64,000 bases of DNA from Streptomyces sp. 3214.6 (GCF_900129855.1 NZ_LT670819.1:7068001-7132000); one strand, 5' to 3'; positions 23,968 through 33,725 are shown, counted from the stretch's first letter. Made by a program: numbers and translations. The notes: generated by a model from the letters alone, not told the origin.

Positions 23968-25401
23968 TCAGGACGTGGGGGTGCTGTCCTGCGTCGTCTT
24001 GTTCCTGCCCGTCAGCCGTTCGCGGAGCACCGCGAACACCACCACGGCCGCGGCCACCGCCGTGGACAGCACCACCTGGTCGCGGCCGCCGCCGTCTGCC
24101 GTGTCGGTCAGCATGTAGCCCAGGACGAAGGTGATGAGGGCGATGGTCGCCCAGGTCAGGTAGGGGTAGAGCCACATCCGGACGATCAGCTTCTCCGGCG
24201 ACTCCCGCTGGATGATCTTGCGCATCCGCAGCTGGGAGAAGCAGATCACCAGCCAGACGAACAGGGCGATCGCGCCGGAGGCGTTGAGCAGGAACTGGAA
24301 GACCGTGTCGGGCCAGAGGTAGTTGAAGGCGACGGCGACGAAGCCGAAGACGACCGAGGCGAGGATGGCCGCGCGGGGGACGCCGCGGTTCGTGGTCTGG
24401 CCGAAGGCGGCGGGGGCGTCGCTGCGGCGGCCGAGGGAGAAGGCCATGCGCGAGGCGGTGTAGAGGCCGGAGTTGAGACAGGAGAGCACCGAGGTCAGCA
24501 CGATGGTGTTCATGATCTGCGCGGCGTGCGGGATGCCGATGGAGCTCAGGGCGGCGACGTACGAGCCGTCCTTGAGGATCGCGGGGTCGTCCCAGCGCAG
24601 CAGCGAGACCACGACCAGGATCGAGCCCAGGTAGAACACCGCGATGCGCCAGATGACGCTGTTGGTGGCCTTGGTGACGGCGGCCCGCGGGTCGGCGGTC
24701 TCGCCCGCCGCCAGGGTGACGATCTCGCTGCCCATGAAGGAGAAGACGACCATCAGGACGCCGGTGAGGATCGCGCCGGGCCCGTTCGGCAGGAAGCCGC
24801 CGTGCGCGGTGAGGTTGGAGAAGCCGCTCGCCGGATGGTCGGAGCCGGGCAGCAGCCCGAAGAGCGCGAGGCCGCCGATCACGATGAACGCGGCGATGGC
24901 GACGACCTTGATGCCGGCGAACCAGAACTCGAACTCGCCGTAGGAGCTGACCGAGGCAAGGTTGGTGGCGGTGAGGACGGTCATGACGATCAGGGCCCAG
25001 CCCCACTGGGGGACGGCCGGGATCCAGCCCGCGAGGATCTTGGCGCCGGCGGTCGCCTCGACGGCGAGCACCACGACCCAGAAGAACCAGTACAGCCAGC
25101 CGATGGTGAAGCCGGCCCAGCGGCCGAGCGCGCGGTCCGCGTAGGCGGAGAACGAACCGGAGGTGGGGTTGGCCGCGGCCATCTCGCCGAGCATGCGCAT
25201 CACGAGGACGACGAGGACGCCGACGAGCGCGTACGAGACGAGGATGCCGGGGCCGGCGGCGGCGATGCCGGAGCCGGAGCCGACGAACAGGCCGGCGCCG
25301 ATGACACCACCGATGGCGATCATCGACAGATGGCGGTTCTTGAGTCCGGCCTGCAGGCCGCCGGACTCGGTGGGATCGGTTTTGGGGAGGGTTGTGGTCA
25401 T
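23968..25401 (-). CDS. Amino-acid permease (AAT/GabP type)
   Basis: A 477-residue APC-superfamily carrier with twelve expected membrane helices. The first carries the substrate-binding GVIGAGLFVGSG, and consensus segments such as NPTSGSFSAYADRALG and SEIVTLAAGETADPR follow. It most resembles amino-acid/GABA:H+ permeases; the exact substrate is not readable. It is divergent from a GntR regulator, and a long inverted repeat lies between the two genes, suggesting direct control by that regulator. Confidence 0.88.
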   Translation of the reverse strand: MTTTLPKTDPTESGGLQAGLKNRHLSMIAIGGVIGAGLFVGSGSGIAAAGPGILVSYALVGVLVVLVMRMLGEMAAANPTSGSFSAYADRALGRWAGFTIGWLYWFFWVVVLAVEATAGAKILAGWIPAVPQWGWALIVMTVLTATNLASVSSYGEFEFWFAGIKVVAIAAFIVIGGLALFGLLPGSDHPASGFSNLTAHGGFLPNGPGAILTGVLMVVFSFMGSEIVTLAAGETADPRAAVTKATNSVIWRIAVFYLGSILVVVSLLRWDDPAILKDGSYVAALSSIGIPHAAQIMNTIVLTSVLSCLNSGLYTASRMAFSLGRRSDAPAAFGQTTNRGVPRAAILASVVFGFVAVAFNYLWPDTVFQFLLNASGAIALFVWLVICFSQLRMRKIIQRESPEKLIVRMWLYPYLTWATIALITFVLGYMLTDTADGGGRDQVVLSTAVAAAVVVFAVLRERLTGRNKTTQDSTPTS

Positions 25402-25443
25402 CTCGACATCCAGGAGGGAGAGCGGACAGGGAGGACGGACCTG

Positions 25444-25525
25444 GGGTGCCTGGAAATTAGTTCAGTACGATCGAAAAGAACAAGACTTGTTTAACTGTTC
25501 ACCTTGCTCTATTTTTCAGGCACCC
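25444..25525. promoter_or_regulatory. Inverted repeat operator between permease and GntR gene
   Basis: GGGTGCCTGGAAATTAG (25444-25460) and its near-inverse CTATTTTTCAGGCACCC (25509-25525) match at 15 of 17 positions and flank an AT-rich centre, where both divergent promoters should lie. The natural candidate binder is the adjacent GntR protein. Confidence 0.6.
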
Positions 25526-25550
25526 GTCAGCACCCGGTTAAGGTGGCGCC

Positions 25551-26249
25551 GTGGTGAATGCAGCGGGCAAGTTCGGCCCCTACAGCGGTTGGGACACCCG
25601 CGTCCTGGCCGGTCGGGGCCCCACGGGAGCGGAGCTCGTCCGGTCCCGGATCGCCCTGCGGGTGCGTCTGAGGTCCGTGTCGCCGGGAGACCGGCTGCCG
25701 GACGCGGGCGTCCTCGCCGAGGAGCTCGGGATCAGCGAGATCACCGTGCGCCGCGCGCTGGAGGCCATGTGCCAGGACGGCCTGCTCGACCGCCGCCGGG
25801 GCCGGGCCGGCGGGACCTTCGTCGCGGCGGACTGGGACACGGTCGTCGCCGTGATGCACGACGACGACGAGGCGGCCTCACTGGACGCCTTCCATCTGCT
25901 GCTCGAGTGCGGGCTCGTGGCGCACACCGCGGGCGAGGTCCCGGACGGCCGGCTGGAGGGGCTGCGCGCGCTGGTCGAGGAGATGGACCTGGCCGACGAC
26001 CCGGCACGACTGCTCGAACTGGAGACCCGCTTCCACCTCGACCTCGCGGAGACGCTCGGCGGCGCCGGGATCCGCGAGTTCGCCGCCGACCTGCTCGGCC
26101 GGCAGTGCCTGCTGCGGCCCGCCCCGGACTCCGCGGTCGTACACGCCCGCAATCGCTGCCACGCCGACCTGCTCGACGAACTCACCCGTGGCGCCATGGA
26201 CCCGGCGGTACGAGCGGTGAAGGCCCACCGGTACGCCGGCCCGAGCTGA
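25551..26249 (+). CDS. GntR/FadR-type transcriptional regulator
   Basis: 232 residues. A GntR winged helix occupies about residues 25-90 (GDRLPDAGVLAEELGISEITVRRALEAMCQDGLLDRRRG), followed by an all-helical FCD ligand domain (LELETRFHLDLAETLGG and a later HARNRCHADLLDEL, with the usual Asp/His metal or ligand positions). The start is a GTG at 25551 or 25554; no ribosome site decides between them. It sits between two amino-acid permeases, one divergent and one following by 25 bp, so it probably senses an amino acid or its breakdown product and controls both carriers. Confidence 0.87.
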   Translation: MVNAAGKFGPYSGWDTRVLAGRGPTGAELVRSRIALRVRLRSVSPGDRLPDAGVLAEELGISEITVRRALEAMCQDGLLDRRRGRAGGTFVAADWDTVVAVMHDDDEAASLDAFHLLLECGLVAHTAGEVPDGRLEGLRALVEEMDLADDPARLLELETRFHLDLAETLGGAGIREFAADLLGRQCLLRPAPDSAVVHARNRCHADLLDELTRGAMDPAVRAVKAHRYAGPS

Positions 26250-26274
26250 CCCGCTCTGAGAAGGAGATGTCGCC

Positions 26275-27744
26275 ATGCCTGACCCCCGACCTGTCGGACC
26301 GTCGTCGACGTCGGGCCCCGCCGGCGGCACGCCCCAGCGGCTGCGTGGCGGCGTCCTCGGCATGGCGGACATCGCCGCCGCCACGATGGCCAACGTCGGC
26401 CCGGCCATGAGCTTCTTCTTCGGCTTCGCCTTCCTGGCCACCACCGCGGGCGTCGCGTCCCCGCTGACCATCGTGGCGGCGGGGGTGGCGGTCGCGCTGT
26501 TCGGCAACACGCTGGCCGAGTTCTCCCGGGCGCACCCCTCGGCGGGCAGCTTCACCACCTTCGTGGGCAAGACCTTCGGGCCGGTCAGCGCGGTGACGAC
26601 GGCTCTGCTCGCCGGACTCGGCTACATCATCGCGATGGCCTCCGTCATCGCGATCTCCGGCGGGTTCATGCAGATCACCCTGCACCACTACACCGGCGTC
26701 GACCTGCCGTGGATCACCTGGACGCTACTGCTGACCGGCCTGTCGGTGGTGCTGATGCTGCGCGGGATCGTGGTGTCCACCAAGTGGGCCGGCTACTTCT
26801 TCGGCGTGGAGATGCTCGTACTGGTCGTGGTCTCGGTCGCGGCGATCGTCGAGCACCGGGGCAACCTCTCCGCGGCGCCGTTCCTGCCCTCCCACCTCAC
26901 CCACGGCGTCAAGGGTCTCGCGGCGGGCTTCCCGCTGGCGGTGTACCTGTTCATCGGCTGGGAGAACTCGGCGGCACTGGCCGAGGAGACCGAGAACCCG
27001 CGGCGCAACGTCGGCCGCGCCGTCTTCTCCTCCGTCGCGATCATGACGGTGAGCTACATCCTCTTCTCCTATGCCACCGTGACCGGCTTCGGCTACGACG
27101 TCCAGCGGCTCGGCGACTCCCGGATCCCCTTCATCGACGTCGCCCAGCACACCCTCGGGGCGCTGGCGCTGCTCGCCTACGTCGGCGGCCTGACCTCCAC
27201 CCTCGGCGTGCTGATCGCGGGCATCAACTCCCAGGCGAGGCTGGTGTTCAACGCCGGGCGCGAGGGCCTGCTCCCATCCTTCTTCGGGTACGTCCACCCC
27301 ACCCGCCGTACGCCGAACAACGCGATCGTCACCTTCGCGGCCACCGCGCTGCTGATCATCGCGGGCTGGGGGCTGGGGCATCTGCTCGGGGACGGCGGTG
27401 AGATGAACCCGGTGGTCTTCTTCGCCGAGTCCTCGAGTCTGGGGGCCATCCTGATCCTGCTGGTCTACCTCGCGTCCAACATCGCGCTGCCGCTGTACTA
27501 CCGCAGATACCGTCCGCAGGAGTTCCGGATCGTGCGGCACGTGGTGCTGCCCGCGGTCGGCGCCCTCGCCGTTCTGGTCCCCCTCTACTACCTCGCCAAG
27601 CCCGGTCAGCCCGCCCCGTACAGCTGGTTCCCGTACGCGGCACTGGCCACCCTCCTCGCCGCCGTCTGCTACGCGACCCTCCTGGTCAGACGCGACCCGG
27701 GCCTGGCCGAACGCGTCGGGTCGGTCGTCGCCGACGCGGAGTGA
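26275..27744 (+). CDS. APC-family amino acid/amine permease
   Basis: 489 residues, twelve or more membrane helices. The first helix region reads GVLGMADIAAATMANVGPAMSFFFGF, then HPSAGSFTTFVGKTFGPVSA and IGWENSAALAEETENPRRNVGRAV, typical of the APC superfamily (YfnA/GabP/ethanolamine-permease-like). An AAGGAG ribosome site precedes the ATG by 8 bp. It follows the GntR gene closely and is likely in its operon. Substrate unknown. Confidence 0.87.
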   Translation: MPDPRPVGPSSTSGPAGGTPQRLRGGVLGMADIAAATMANVGPAMSFFFGFAFLATTAGVASPLTIVAAGVAVALFGNTLAEFSRAHPSAGSFTTFVGKTFGPVSAVTTALLAGLGYIIAMASVIAISGGFMQITLHHYTGVDLPWITWTLLLTGLSVVLMLRGIVVSTKWAGYFFGVEMLVLVVVSVAAIVEHRGNLSAAPFLPSHLTHGVKGLAAGFPLAVYLFIGWENSAALAEETENPRRNVGRAVFSSVAIMTVSYILFSYATVTGFGYDVQRLGDSRIPFIDVAQHTLGALALLAYVGGLTSTLGVLIAGINSQARLVFNAGREGLLPSFFGYVHPTRRTPNNAIVTFAATALLIIAGWGLGHLLGDGGEMNPVVFFAESSSLGAILILLVYLASNIALPLYYRRYRPQEFRIVRHVVLPAVGALAVLVPLYYLAKPGQPAPYSWFPYAALATLLAAVCYATLLVRRDPGLAERVGSVVADAE

Positions 27745-27838
27745 ACACAGCGGCCCGGTGCGCCGCTCCGGGGTCTGCTCGTCGATCTGCCGTGCGCGGC
27801 CGTACCGGGCCGGACACCCCGACGACGGACCTCGCCCT

Positions 27839-30097
27839 TCACGAGAGGGCAGCCTCCTGATACTGCCCGAGGTAACGGAACCTGCCGTCGGCGACCTGGT
27901 AGACGAACATCGCGTCGTCGTTGAAGCCGTGGCTCTGCCGGTACTTGACGGTGCGGGTGATTCCGGTGTGCGCGACCTCGCGGAGTCTGCGGGCGATCGC
28001 GCCCCGTTCTCGCACCGCCGTGCCGTTGTTCGTGCAGACCTTGGCCAGGAACATCACGGCGTCGTAGGCCTCCGCCGCGTACCAGCCGGGGGCAGCGCCG
28101 AACCGGGCCCGGTAGGCGGCGGTGAAGGCGCGGGCGGAGGGGCGGACCGTGGGGTCGACGAAGGAGGTGACCAAGACCCATCCCGTCGCGGCGGCGCCGG
28201 CGGCGGCGAGGAACGCGGGACCGAAGGCCCGCTCCGTCGCCATACGGGTTCCGGTGAATCCGGCTGCCTTCAGGGCGACTGCCAGTCCGGCGGTCCGCGC
28301 CGCGTCGCCCGTGCACACGACCGAGTCCGCGCCCGCGGACAGCACCGCGGCGGCCAGCGACGCGTAGTCGATCTTTCCGGCGGCGACGCTGGTCAGCGTG
28401 GCGTCCCGGTTGGCCCGCCGCAGTGCGCGCTGGGTCTGGTCGCACAGGGTCCAGGCGACGTCGCCCTGCGCCCGGTCGTCCACCAGGAACGCCTTGCGTG
28501 CGTCGACGTGGTTGCTGAGGTAGCGGACGCAGGGCGCGGCGAGGAGGGACTCCGTGACATGCAGCGCCGCGTGGGAGCGGAACTGGTTGTAGCCGAACGA
28601 CCTGCCCTCGAGATCGACGTCCACCGAGACGGACACCACCGGCATCGTCGCCTTGGTGTACGCGGCCTCGGCGCTGAGGAAACACGCGTCGGTGGTGGGC
28701 CCCAGCACCGCGAGGACGTCGACGTCCTTCGGCAGCCGCTCGGCCAGGCTTCTGGCCCGGGCCGGGTCGCCGCCGTCGTCGTACGGGAGCAGCTTCAGGC
28801 GGAAGGGGTGGCCGCTCTCGGCGTTGACCTGCTCGACTGCCAGCCGGGCGCCGTTGAGCTGGGCGTTGCCGCTCTCCTTCCGGGCCCCGGTCAGATCACC
28901 CTGGAACGCCACGACGAGTTCGGGACGCGGGCTCGTTTCCGACGGAGGCGTCGTCGCCGTCCCGGGGCGGGTGCTCCACCACCAGGCCCCGCCGCAACCG
29001 GCCGCCAGGACCCCGGCCGTGGAGCCGAGACGCAGGAAGCTGCGGCGGCGGACGCCGGGCACGGCAGGCGGGGCAGCCGTGACGGCCGTCAGCGTCGCGG
29101 CGTCCGGCGACACCGGGTTCGCCGGTGCGGACACCTGGGTCGACTCGATGGCGCCGAGGGTGAGCACAGCGGCGGACCGGTCGTTGATCAGCCGGGTGAC
29201 CGGCTCGGGCAGCAGCCAGCCCGACTGCTCGGCCGGGTCTGCTTCCGGCCTCTCCGGTCCCTCCGCCCCCTCCCCTCTTTCCCCTCTCTCCGCTCGCTCC
29301 CCGAGCGTCTCGCGGAGTCTCGCGAGGCTCGGGCGGCCGGGCGGATCCTTGTGCAGGCAGGCTCTCAGCAGGGGCGTCAGGCCGTCCGGGATCGCCGCCG
29401 GATCTGGTTCCTCGTAGATTGTGCGCAGCAGCATGCCGGCCGCCCCACCGCCGCCGAACGGCCGTACCCCGGTCGCGGCGAACGCCAGCACGCACCCCAG
29501 CGAGAACACATCGCTGGGCGGGCCGATCTCCCCGCCCCGCGCCCGCGCCTGCTCGGGCGAGAGGAAGCCCGGCGAGCCGACGATCACGCCGCTGGAGGTG
29601 AGCGCCGTGGCGTCCGGCGCGCGGGCGATGCCGAAGTCGATGAGCCGCGGCCCGTCCGGGGCCAGCAGGACGTTCCCCGGCTTCACGTCGCGGTGCACGA
29701 GACCGGCCCCGTGCACCGCGTCGAGCGCCTCCGCGAGCCGCAGGCCCAGCACCCGCACGGAAGCGAGCGACAGCGGACCGAAGGTGTCCACCGTCTCGGC
29801 GAGCGAGGGCCCCGGCACGTACGAGGTCGCCAGCCACGGAGTCTCCGCGTCGGCGTCCGCGTCCAGCAGCGGCACCACCCAGCGGCTCTCCACCTGCCGG
29901 GCGGCCTCGATCTCCCGGCGGAAGCGGGCGCGGAAACCGCTCTCGTCGGCGTACGAGGACCGGACCGTCTTCACCGCGGCGATCGCTCCGCCCGGCGCAC
30001 GGGCCAGGAAGACCACGCCCATGCCGCCGGCGCCCAGTCGCCGCAGCAGACGGTAGCGGCCGATCCGGGACGGGTCGCCGGTCCGCAGGGGTTCCAT
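27839..30097 (-). CDS. Receptor Ser/Thr kinase with solute-binding-protein sensor domain (kinase A)
   Basis: 752 residues in three parts. A Hanks-type kinase fills about residues 14-265 with GAGGMGVVFLA (P-loop), AAVKTV (Lys), HRDVKPGNVLL (catalytic Asp) and DFGIAR. A linker and one membrane helix follow (about 355-378). Outside the membrane is a type I periplasmic-binding-protein domain (about 395-752) of the branched-chain amino-acid-binding kind, marked by QGDLTGARKESGNAQLNGARLAVEQ and AVLGPTTDACF. An ABC-type ligand receptor thus serves as the sensor of a kinase. It overlaps its paralogue upstream by one base (TGATG), so both belong to one operon. Ligand and targets are unknown. Confidence 0.9.
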   Translation of the reverse strand: MEPLRTGDPSRIGRYRLLRRLGAGGMGVVFLARAPGGAIAAVKTVRSSYADESGFRARFRREIEAARQVESRWVVPLLDADADAETPWLATSYVPGPSLAETVDTFGPLSLASVRVLGLRLAEALDAVHGAGLVHRDVKPGNVLLAPDGPRLIDFGIARAPDATALTSSGVIVGSPGFLSPEQARARGGEIGPPSDVFSLGCVLAFAATGVRPFGGGGAAGMLLRTIYEEPDPAAIPDGLTPLLRACLHKDPPGRPSLARLRETLGERAERGERGEGAEGPERPEADPAEQSGWLLPEPVTRLINDRSAAVLTLGAIESTQVSAPANPVSPDAATLTAVTAAPPAVPGVRRRSFLRLGSTAGVLAAGCGGAWWWSTRPGTATTPPSETSPRPELVVAFQGDLTGARKESGNAQLNGARLAVEQVNAESGHPFRLKLLPYDDGGDPARARSLAERLPKDVDVLAVLGPTTDACFLSAEAAYTKATMPVVSVSVDVDLEGRSFGYNQFRSHAALHVTESLLAAPCVRYLSNHVDARKAFLVDDRAQGDVAWTLCDQTQRALRRANRDATLTSVAAGKIDYASLAAAVLSAGADSVVCTGDAARTAGLAVALKAAGFTGTRMATERAFGPAFLAAAGAAATGWVLVTSFVDPTVRPSARAFTAAYRARFGAAPGWYAAEAYDAVMFLAKVCTNNGTAVRERGAIARRLREVAHTGITRTVKYRQSHGFNDDAMFVYQVADGRFRYLGQYQEAALS

Positions 30098-32319
30098 CAG
30101 ACGGTGAGCGGCGCGGGGCCGCCGTACACGAAGTCGCCCTGCTCGACCCGCCAGAGGAAGCCACCGGTGCCGTCGATGACCATCAGGCCGGTGGCCTGGA
30201 AGGCGAACGGCTTGGTGATGCCCTCGTACTTCCCCGCCCGCACGGCCGTGAGCAGTTTCTCCCGGGTACGGTCCTTCGACGGCAGCGCCGCCAGGGCCTT
30301 CAGTAGCATCCCGGTCACGTCGTACGCCTCCGCCGCGTAACGAGGCGGCGCCTCCTTGAAGCGCTCGCGGTAGGCGGCGGCGAACTTCCGCGCCTCGGGC
30401 TTCTGGGTCGCGTCGATGACCGGAGCCACCATCGCCCAGCCCTCGGCCGCCTCCTGAGCCTCCGTCAGAAACGTCCCGTCCAGCAGGGCCGGGCCGGACA
30501 CGCGCGCTCCCTGGAAGGCGCGCTTGCGCAACGTCTGGGCGATCAACGCCCCCCGGTCGGGCAGACCGGCGAAGAACACCGAGTCGGCGCCGGCGGAGAG
30601 CATCGCGTCCACCGCGCTGCCGAAGTCGCGGCGCATCGCGCTGACCACTTCCGGTACCAACGGCTGCTGCACGCCGTTGAGTGCGTTGCTGAGGGAACTG
30701 GCCAGTTCCGAACCGTAGTTGCCGGCCGGGCGGTCGAGGACGATGCCGACCTTGCGCGAACGCGCCGTCCCGCGCAGGTAGTTGCTGACATAGACGGGAA
30801 GCACCGAGTCGGGCAGCCGCCCGAGCAGGAATGAGCGGAACCCCTGGAGAACGAGGTTGATCCCGCCGGGGGACACGGCGACGACCGGCAGCAGCCCGGC
30901 GTCGTACTTCGCGAGCGCCGTCTGCGCCGTGGCGTCGGTGGTCGGGCCGACCACCGCGAGGACCGCCGGATCGTCCGCGAGTTCCGTGGCGAGCCGGGCC
31001 GAGGTCGCCGGATCGCCCGCGTCGTCGACGGCCCTCACCTTCACGGTGAACGGGGCGTCGCCGCGCGCGTTGAACTCCGCGACGGCCAGCCGCAGTCCGC
31101 GCTCCTGAGCCCTCCCCGTATCCCGCTGCGGGCCGCTGAGGTCACCGTGCATCGCGACGGTGTGCACCGGGCGCCGCGAGGACGCGGCGGCGGCAGGGCT
31201 GTCGTCTCCCGGGTCGTCGTCCCGCGCGACCGCCCACCAGGTCCCGCCCGCGCCCGCCGTCAGCGCCACGGCGCCACCGGCGAGCAGGAGGAATCGGCGC
31301 CGGCCGGCCGGGCGGGCGTCGCGCGGCTCCGGCGACTCGGACGTCTCGCGCGTGTCGGGTTCCGCCGGCCCGGAATCAGGCGGCGCGTCGGACGGCGCCA
31401 GCGTGTGCTCGATGTCCGGCAGCGCGAGCGCGGCGGACGACCGCTCGGCGATCAGCCGGGTGACCGGCTCGGGCAGCCACTCGGACGCCTCCGCGTCCTG
31501 CGCGGCGCCGTCGACCGCCAGCTCCCGCACCAGTTCCTCGGCACCCGGCCGCCGGTCCGGATCCTTCTCCAGACAGCGGGCCAGCACCTCCAGCAGCCCC
31601 GCCGGCACTCCGTCGAGGTCCGCCGGATCGTGCACGGCCCGATACAGCAGGGCGTCGACCGCTCCGCTGCCGAACGGCGCCCGGCCGGTCGCCGCGAACG
31701 CCAGGACACACCCGAGGGAGAACACGTCGCTCGCCGGCCCGATGCCGCCGTCTGCACCGCGCCCCTCGGCCTGCTCGGGCGACAGATAGCCGGGCGTACC
31801 GACCACCATCCCGGTCGCCGTGAGCGTCGTGTCCTCCGGCGCCCGGGCGATGCCGAAGTCGATGAGCCGCGGCCCGTCGTGGGCGATCAGCACGTTGCCC
31901 GGTTTCAGATCCCGGTGGACCAGCCCGGCCCGATGCACCTCGCTCAGCGCCTCGGCCAGCCGGGCGCCGAGCAGCCGCAGCCCGCGCTCCGTCAGGGGCC
32001 CGTACGCGGACACCGCCTCGCCCAGGGACGGGCCGGGTACGAACGCGGTGGCCAGCCACGGTGCCTCGGCGTCCGCGTCGGCGTCCACCAGCGGCACCGC
32101 CCAGGGGCTGTCGACCTGCCGGGCTACCTCGACCTCACGGCGGAACCGCTCCTTGAAGCCCGGCTCCTCGGCGTACTCGGCGAGCAGCACCTTCAGCGCC
32201 ACCAGGGCGCCGCCCGGCGTGCGCGCCAGGTACACCACGCCCATGCCTCCGGCGCCGAGCCGCCCGAGCAGGCGATGGTCCGCGATACGCGCGGGATCGG
32301 ACGAACGCAGCGGTTCCAT
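30097..32319 (-). CDS. Receptor Ser/Thr kinase with solute-binding-protein sensor domain (kinase B)
   Basis: 740 residues, a tandem paralogue of kinase A with the same order of domains: kinase (GAGGMGVVYLARTPGG, HRDLKPGNVLI, DFGIAR), proline/acid-rich linker, one membrane helix (FLLLAGGAVALTAGAGGTWW), then a LivJ-like binding-protein domain beginning at HTVAMHGDLSGPQRDTG and containing AVVGPTTDATAQ. The sensor halves have diverged more than the kinase halves, so the two receptors may read different ligands or form a heterodimer. It overlaps the lipoprotein gene upstream by TGATG and kinase A downstream likewise. Confidence 0.9.
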   Translation of the reverse strand: MEPLRSSDPARIADHRLLGRLGAGGMGVVYLARTPGGALVALKVLLAEYAEEPGFKERFRREVEVARQVDSPWAVPLVDADADAEAPWLATAFVPGPSLGEAVSAYGPLTERGLRLLGARLAEALSEVHRAGLVHRDLKPGNVLIAHDGPRLIDFGIARAPEDTTLTATGMVVGTPGYLSPEQAEGRGADGGIGPASDVFSLGCVLAFAATGRAPFGSGAVDALLYRAVHDPADLDGVPAGLLEVLARCLEKDPDRRPGAEELVRELAVDGAAQDAEASEWLPEPVTRLIAERSSAALALPDIEHTLAPSDAPPDSGPAEPDTRETSESPEPRDARPAGRRRFLLLAGGAVALTAGAGGTWWAVARDDDPGDDSPAAAASSRRPVHTVAMHGDLSGPQRDTGRAQERGLRLAVAEFNARGDAPFTVKVRAVDDAGDPATSARLATELADDPAVLAVVGPTTDATAQTALAKYDAGLLPVVAVSPGGINLVLQGFRSFLLGRLPDSVLPVYVSNYLRGTARSRKVGIVLDRPAGNYGSELASSLSNALNGVQQPLVPEVVSAMRRDFGSAVDAMLSAGADSVFFAGLPDRGALIAQTLRKRAFQGARVSGPALLDGTFLTEAQEAAEGWAMVAPVIDATQKPEARKFAAAYRERFKEAPPRYAAEAYDVTGMLLKALAALPSKDRTREKLLTAVRAGKYEGITKPFAFQATGLMVIDGTGGFLWRVEQGDFVYGGPAPLTV

Positions 32320-33185
32320 CAGTTCTCCACTCCGAGCTCGGACTTCACGCTGCCGAGCATCGTGGTGAGGGCGAGCGACGCTTGCCGGGTCAGCTCGTCG
32401 TCCGAGTAACCCCTGGCGCCCTTCACCGACGTGGTCACGACCACCGTGCCGATCCTGGCGACCGTCCAGCGGTATGTCTGCTTGCTGTTTCCGGTGAGGT
32501 ATTTGCCGATCTCGACGACCTCGTCGTCGGCGTAGTTGTTGCCGCCCTGGCCGTAGGGACTGCCGACCGACATGAGTTCGGAGATCCGCTCATCGGTACG
32601 GACCTGTTGTTCCCGGCAGCGCAACGGCTCCTCCAGCGTGGTGGACAGCTGGTCGTCGGCGTCGAGCACCGTGGCGTGCACGGTGACCGCCGCGGTCACC
32701 TTGATCTCGCCCTTGCCGCCGACGGCGGGAATCTCGCTGTAGCGGGACAGGGAGGCCAGGACACCCCGGGGGAGCGCCCGCCGTTCCCATCGGCACTGCT
32801 CGTCGAGCACGGCGACGGTGCCGGGCGTGCTCGCGGCCGGCTGCTGGGCCCGGAAGTCCGCGCCCCACGCCTCCGGCTTCAGCGCGACCGCCGCTGCCAG
32901 CGCCTCGGCCTGCCGCTTCGTCCTGGGCACCTGGGCGGGGTCGGCCTGGAACGGCGTGAGCGACGACGCGTCACCACCCGTGGAGGAGGAGGCCGACGGA
33001 GAGGAGGCCGACGGAGAGCCGGACGCGGTCGGAGCCGCGGACCGGGACGATGCCGAAGGGCCCGGCTCGGCCGCTTTGTCGTCGCCACCGGAGCCGCAGC
33101 CGCCCAGCAATACGGCTGCCCCGGCCACCGACGCAGCGACCCGCCACGGCCAAGTCGCCATGCGTCTACCAGCGTTGTCGTTCAA
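32319..33185 (-). CDS. Lipoprotein of unknown function heading the receptor-kinase operon
   Basis: 288 residues. A signal peptide ends in the lipobox LLGGC (Cys near residue 30), followed by a long Ser/Ala/Pro linker typical of surface lipoproteins and a mixed alpha/beta domain with no motif I recognise. Its middle has a CRWERRALPRGVLASLSRYSEIP stretch and a second Cys pair, which could form a disulfide. The stop overlaps the start of kinase B by one base, so all three genes are probably co-transcribed and co-translated. It may present ligand to, or modulate, the kinase sensor domains (inference). Confidence 0.8.
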   Translation of the reverse strand: MNDNAGRRMATWPWRVAASVAGAAVLLGGCGSGGDDKAAEPGPSASSRSAAPTASGSPSASSPSASSSTGGDASSLTPFQADPAQVPRTKRQAEALAAAVALKPEAWGADFRAQQPAASTPGTVAVLDEQCRWERRALPRGVLASLSRYSEIPAVGGKGEIKVTAAVTVHATVLDADDQLSTTLEEPLRCREQQVRTDERISELMSVGSPYGQGGNNYADDEVVEIGKYLTGNSKQTYRWTVARIGTVVVTTSVKGARGYSDDELTRQASLALTTMLGSVKSELGVEN

Positions 33186-33329
33186 CCTCGCCCCCTCCGC
33201 CTACCTGCCCCCGCTCGCGTGCGGTGATCGTACAGAGGTATGTGAGAAGCGGGCGGGCGGTTCGGTGAAACCTGGGACAGAGCAGGGGGAAAGGTGAACA
33301 AGGGGAAAGGCGAACAGGGTGCGGACGGA

Positions 33330-33725
33330 TCAGCGCGCGTCGGCCCCGCCCTCGCCGGTGCTGCCCAACGACCGCTCCGCCACCCGTCCCAGATGCCGTG
33401 CGAACACCGCCTCCGCCTCCGGCGTGAGCGTCCGTAGGGCCACCAGCGCCGTGATGACGACATCGCACAGTTCGGCCTGGACGTCCTCCCAGGTGTGGGT
33501 GGTGCCCTTGCGGGGGTTCTGGCCGGTCGCGCCGATGACCGCCTGGGCCACCTCACCGACCTCCTCCGACAGCTTCAGCATGCGCAGCAGCAGACCCTCG
33601 CGGCCGTCGTGTGCACGGTTGGCCTCCAGCCAGGTCCACAGGGCGTCGACGGTGGGCCAGAGGTCGGCCGGGGTGGCGGGGATGGCCGGGGTGGCGGGTG
33701 TGGGCTGCTGGTTCTCGATGCTCAT
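33330..33725 (-). CDS. MazG-like nucleotide pyrophosphohydrolase family protein
   Basis: 131 residues. The helical core LLLRMLKLSEEVGEVAQAVIG with its EExxE-like metal site, then EDVQAELCDVVITALVAL with ExxxD, matches short MazG-like / dUTPase-fold NTP pyrophosphatases. The first 20 residues are a Thr/Pro/Ala repeat. It stands alone. Likely house-cleaning of non-canonical NTPs; substrate unknown. Confidence 0.82.
   Translation of the reverse strand: MSIENQQPTPATPAIPATPADLWPTVDALWTWLEANRAHDGREGLLLRMLKLSEEVGEVAQAVIGATGQNPRKGTTHTWEDVQAELCDVVITALVALRTLTPEAEAVFARHLGRVAERSLGSTGEGGADAR

Noticed and set aside
27839..33185. A phage-defence role for the tandem kinases
   Set aside because: They have membrane helices and extracellular nutrient-binding-type sensors, and no nuclease or other effector is linked.
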